Assembly (NCBI GenBank): GCA_014382445.1
Contig: JACNJS010000084.1
Span: 102,157-166,156, forward strand
Source of the DNA: Bacteroidota bacterium
GTDB lineage: Bacteria; Bacteroidota; Bacteroidia; Bacteroidales; F082
DNA: 64,000 nucleotides
Reading direction: 5' to 3'
In this document: positions 61,343-64,000 of the stretch, in pieces
How positions within the stretch are numbered: position 1 is the stretch's first letter
Layout of the letters: every line of letters begins with the position of its first letter
Notes under the pieces: generated by a model
The model's input: the letters and a program-made list of their open reading frames with translations, nothing else
What the model was told of the DNA's origin: nothing
Databases searched by the model: none
Made by a program: the position numbers and the translations under genes

Positions 61343-64000
61343 TTAACCATTTATTAGGCCGCTTAAAACTCCCTTGGCAAGGGTGTTGATCCTGGGATTC
61401 TCATGTTGTGTAAATTGTGCCACCAGTGGAATGTATTTCTTGTTTTCCAGTTGTGAAATCAAATACAACACTGCCATGTTAATTTTCATGTCTTTTCCGC
61501 CAAGGAGCATCGAAAGGCACTCAAATTCGTCCGGTATTTTCAGCTTCATGTTTTTGATGGCCTTTTCGGAAATGGATTCCATCAATGCTGTTTCGACAAT
61601 GGGGGCGAGTATTCTTTTTAAATTGGTTGTGAGCAGGTTATCCAGAAATTCGACTGCATTGATACGCATATCCGGTTTTTTGCTTAGCAAACCCTGATAA
61701 ATGGTCAATATGTCATCCGGAGGATATTTTAGACCCAGGAGCCTGAATATGCGTTCCAGGTTACCATCCAAACGACGCTCCAACAAGTTAACAAGACTTT
61801 TTCGGGCTTCTGATTGATTGTGGAGTTTTTCATGATCAGCACATGTTTCTTCCAGGTCAATGGCCGTAATCTGTGCATGCAGTGCCGCAAGTGTTTCCAA
61901 ATAAAGATGTACCTCCTCCAAAATCCGTCTAATCACATCTTTGTGGTGAAACCTCAATTGCGGATGATTTATCTTCAAGTTGTTAAGTGACCGGAGGGCC
62001 TCCATTTTCAACCCGATATCATGGTGATCGAGGAGATGAAACAACAATTCAGCTGATTGCTGAGTACCTATCTTTTCAATAATGGAAGGTACGTTGTAGA
62101 TTAGTTCAATACTCCATGTTTCATTCTTGATGATTTCATTAAAGGTGTCGACAAGGGCCGGCCCATAATTCAGAAATGCGGTTTTAGCGGTTTCTTTATA
62201 GTGATCCTGTGATAGAAATGCTGAGATTTCGTTTATAAAATCCGGGCTCATAGTATTACCAGCCGACAAGATAGCCTGGCTGGTAATCTCAGGGTCTTCA
62301 TCTTTCATAAAGCCTTCAATGGTATGGTAATAGCCCGAAATATTTGCATGGCCAATGGCTTTTAGTATATTCAGTTTTCTGAATTTTATTTCATCCGGAT
62401 TTTTTAATCCGTTAAGACTTTTTATCTTTTTGCCAATTCTTTCTTCAAGGTCAAATTTTTGTTTTAGTCCAGGGTTGTTGCGGGTTTCCATGGCAAGGCT
62501 TACCAAAGCTGCGCCACTAACTCGATAGTCCTTTTCCTGAAGATACTTCCTCAATAATTCATCACGCTTTTCCCGCGAATGCGTTATCAGGTAGTCAAAC
62601 GCTGCTATTTTAACCTGTTGATTCTGATCGCTTATCAGGGGCAATATTTTTACAACATCTTCCCGGATATTAAAATAATAGAGGCATCCCAAGGCTTCTG
62701 CCCGGATAGTGGCGGATGGATGATCAACCAGCCTGCATACATCATCAAACAACCGATCGTCAGGCACTTCTTTAATTTTCCGAAGCACATAGATGAGCTG
62801 CTTTTCCGTTCCTTTTTGCAATACTTTTATTAACCCGCTTAGAATCGATTCGTTGGATAAATCGAGCGGTTTCTTTTTTTCATGATGGTCTTTGTTTTGT
62901 TCCACCTTCAATTTAAAAGAGCGGATGTATTCGATTCTGATTTTCCTGGAATAATAAATCCATGCTAAGATAAGCACCAAAATCATCAGGCTGATGAACC
63001 GGGTTGATAAATTAAGCCCATTCACTAAAAAGATAAGGATGAGTCCGCTGATTCCGGTGGCAGCACTGTCTACAAAAACATCGATAAAACTCTTGGTCTG
63101 GTTTTTTATTTCCAGCGGGATGGGCAATGCCATCAACTCTGTAGCCGACTTATTCACCGATTGTTTGAGGCTTCCATCAATTGATTTGATAAAGATAACG
63201 GCCCAAAGCTCGGGAAAGAGAAACACTAGAAACGCCCCCAGCATAATTCCAAATGGAAGGATGAAAAGCGAAGTCCCTACCCCAAATACGCCAACCACCC
63301 TTCGGGTGATAAAAAGCTGAATGACAAGGGATATTACATTGAATGTGGAGAACCAAAACCCAAAAAAAGCAGTCAAATCATCAGGGTTGAGAATTTTTGC
63401 TGAAGCGATGGCACTAAACTGATAGTCGACCAGTTTAGCAACAATAACCCCAATGCCAATGATGATGGCCAGATACGTGAGATGTTTCGATTTTCTGATC
63501 AGCGCAAGCGGGTTGGAATCAAATCCTTTGATCCGTTTCTTGCGCTGAAACATGGTTTGTGTCGGGAGCACTTCTTTTTTCCAGATTTTTTGGGTGATGG
63601 GGATACAAAAAACAAGCAGAAACGCCGCCACATAGGGCAAGTTCTCACTGCCAATCCATTCGGCGATAGCAGAGGTAAGATAACCTCCGAATATTCCACC
63701 TGCGATGGCACCCGCCCCAATAAATCCGAAAAGCCTTTTGGCTTCCCTGGCATTGAAAACGATGTTGGCCAAAATCCAAAACTGAGAAGCTGAAAGCACT
63801 GCAAAAATGGCCACCCAGATATAAAAAAGATACAGGACCCAGCCTTCCAGAAAATTAAACCGAAGCAGTATACCAAAACTGATCAGGCTTATTACCGACC
63901 AGGTCAGAGTTCTGGTAATGATAATGTTCAATGGTATGCGTGTTAGTATCCTCGAATAATACAGGGAAATTAATCCGGCAAAAACAGCGACAAGAACAAA
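61343..64000 (-). CDS. ATP/ADP-translocase-like membrane protein with HEAT-repeat domain, 5' end outside the window
   Basis: The frame is open from 61343 to base 64000, giving 885 residues here. An apparent start at 63931 is a TTG with open frame ahead of it (FVLVAVFAGLISLYYSRIL), so the N-terminus is missing. About the first 350 residues form a polytopic membrane domain. RLFGFIGAGAIAGGIFGGYL and FWILANIVFNAREAKR resemble the Npt/Tlc nucleotide-translocase family, which exchanges ATP and ADP across membranes. The last 480 residues or so are a HEAT-like repeat solenoid (VDHPSATIRAEALGCLYYFN, and similar units). Such fusions occur in Bacteroidota with unknown function. Whether this one moves nucleotides is unproven. 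It converges on the dikinase operon, 3 bases from its end. Confidence 0.75.
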   Translation of the reverse strand, partial: FVLVAVFAGLISLYYSRILTRIPLNIIITRTLTWSVISLISFGILLRFNFLEGWVLYLFYIWVAIFAVLSASQFWILANIVFNAREAKRLFGFIGAGAIAGGIFGGYLTSAIAEWIGSENLPYVAAFLLVFCIPITQKIWKKEVLPTQTMFQRKKRIKGFDSNPLALIRKSKHLTYLAIIIGIGVIVAKLVDYQFSAIASAKILNPDDLTAFFGFWFSTFNVISLVIQLFITRRVVGVFGVGTSLFILPFGIMLGAFLVFLFPELWAVIFIKSIDGSLKQSVNKSATELMALPIPLEIKNQTKSFIDVFVDSAATGISGLILIFLVNGLNLSTRFISLMILVLILAWIYYSRKIRIEYIRSFKLKVEQNKDHHEKKKPLDLSNESILSGLIKVLQKGTEKQLIYVLRKIKEVPDDRLFDDVCRLVDHPSATIRAEALGCLYYFNIREDVVKILPLISDQNQQVKIAAFDYLITHSREKRDELLRKYLQEKDYRVSGAALVSLAMETRNNPGLKQKFDLEERIGKKIKSLNGLKNPDEIKFRKLNILKAIGHANISGYYHTIEGFMKDEDPEITSQAILSAGNTMSPDFINEISAFLSQDHYKETAKTAFLNYGPALVDTFNEIIKNETWSIELIYNVPSIIEKIGTQQSAELLFHLLDHHDIGLKMEALRSLNNLKINHPQLRFHHKDVIRRILEEVHLYLETLAALHAQITAIDLEETCADHEKLHNQSEARKSLVNLLERRLDGNLERIFRLLGLKYPPDDILTIYQGLLSKKPDMRINAVEFLDNLLTTNLKRILAPIVETALMESISEKAIKNMKLKIPDEFECLSMLLGGKDMKINMAVLYLISQLENKKYIPLVAQFTQHENPRINTLAKGVLSGLING

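Noticed and set aside
63931..63931. Start codon of the translocase/HEAT protein at 63931
   Set aside because: The codon is TTG, the frame stays open to base 64000 and the extra residues are hydrophobic and continue the membrane domain, so the real start is outside the window.

Overview
The window looks like a chromosome segment of a Bacteroidota bacterium, probably a Bacteroidales or Marinilabiliales type lineage. Four kinds of evidence support this. Three proteins carry C-terminal type IX secretion (T9SS) sorting domains. TAnnTTTG boxes, the -7 element of the Bacteroidota sigma factor, sit just upstream of several starts. The DNA is AT-rich. The gene set is familiar for the phylum: OstA-like protein, MCE protein and SPOR amidase, malic enzyme fused to a PTA-like domain, an HYC_CC_PP protein with a TonB receptor, and a lipoprotein-rich envelope. 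Nothing visible points to a plasmid or a complete prophage, and there is no CRISPR array.

Layout. 1-7 kb: the end of an outer-membrane protein gene, coaX, tRNA-Phe, two large sensor kinases (one has lost its ATPase domain) and recO. 7-20 kb: a GT-C-like membrane protein, lipB-lipA, two T9SS-exported proteases (gingipain-like C25 and subtilisin-like S8), malic enzyme, two arrays of 8-bp repeats and tRNA-Leu. 20-23 kb: an accessory patch with a decayed GIY-YIG nuclease gene, a regulator/membrane-protein pair flanked by matching palindromes, and a run of truncated genes separated by copies of an attC-like repeat. 23-38 kb: housekeeping and envelope genes (T9SS protein, PlsC, lipid kinase, RlmN, threonine aldolase, SLC12-type transporter, archaeal-type GatDE, OstA-like, MCE, amidase). 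A 222-bp MITE with perfect terminal repeats and an 8-bp target duplication lies between the transporter and gatD.

38.6-51 kb: a fatty-acid beta-oxidation cluster on the + strand. It holds a MarR regulator, a FadB/FadN-type bifunctional enzyme, thiolase, acyl-CoA dehydrogenase, a thioesterase-like protein, an acyl-CoA ligase and a membrane Fe-S oxidoreductase of the FadF type that could take electrons from ETF to quinone. After these comes a membrane-anchored protein resembling the reductive-dehalogenase catalytic domain. Two ATGC-n-GCAT palindromes bracket the -7 box of the MarR promoter. 51-56.5 kb, minus strand: a metal-related set (HMA protein, TonB receptor, HYC_CC_PP protein) and a second acyl-CoA ligase.

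56.8-64 kb: the most unusual segment, visibly richer in GC. Three exported proteins are encoded head to tail: a small unknown protein, a dikinase with glucan-water-dikinase domain order, and an SxxK serine hydrolase. They converge on a gene for an ATP/ADP-translocase-like membrane protein with a HEAT-repeat tail, which runs off the window. An exported ATP-grasp dikinase next to a nucleotide-translocase homologue suggests, as inference only, an envelope phosphorylation system supplied with nucleotide by its own carrier.
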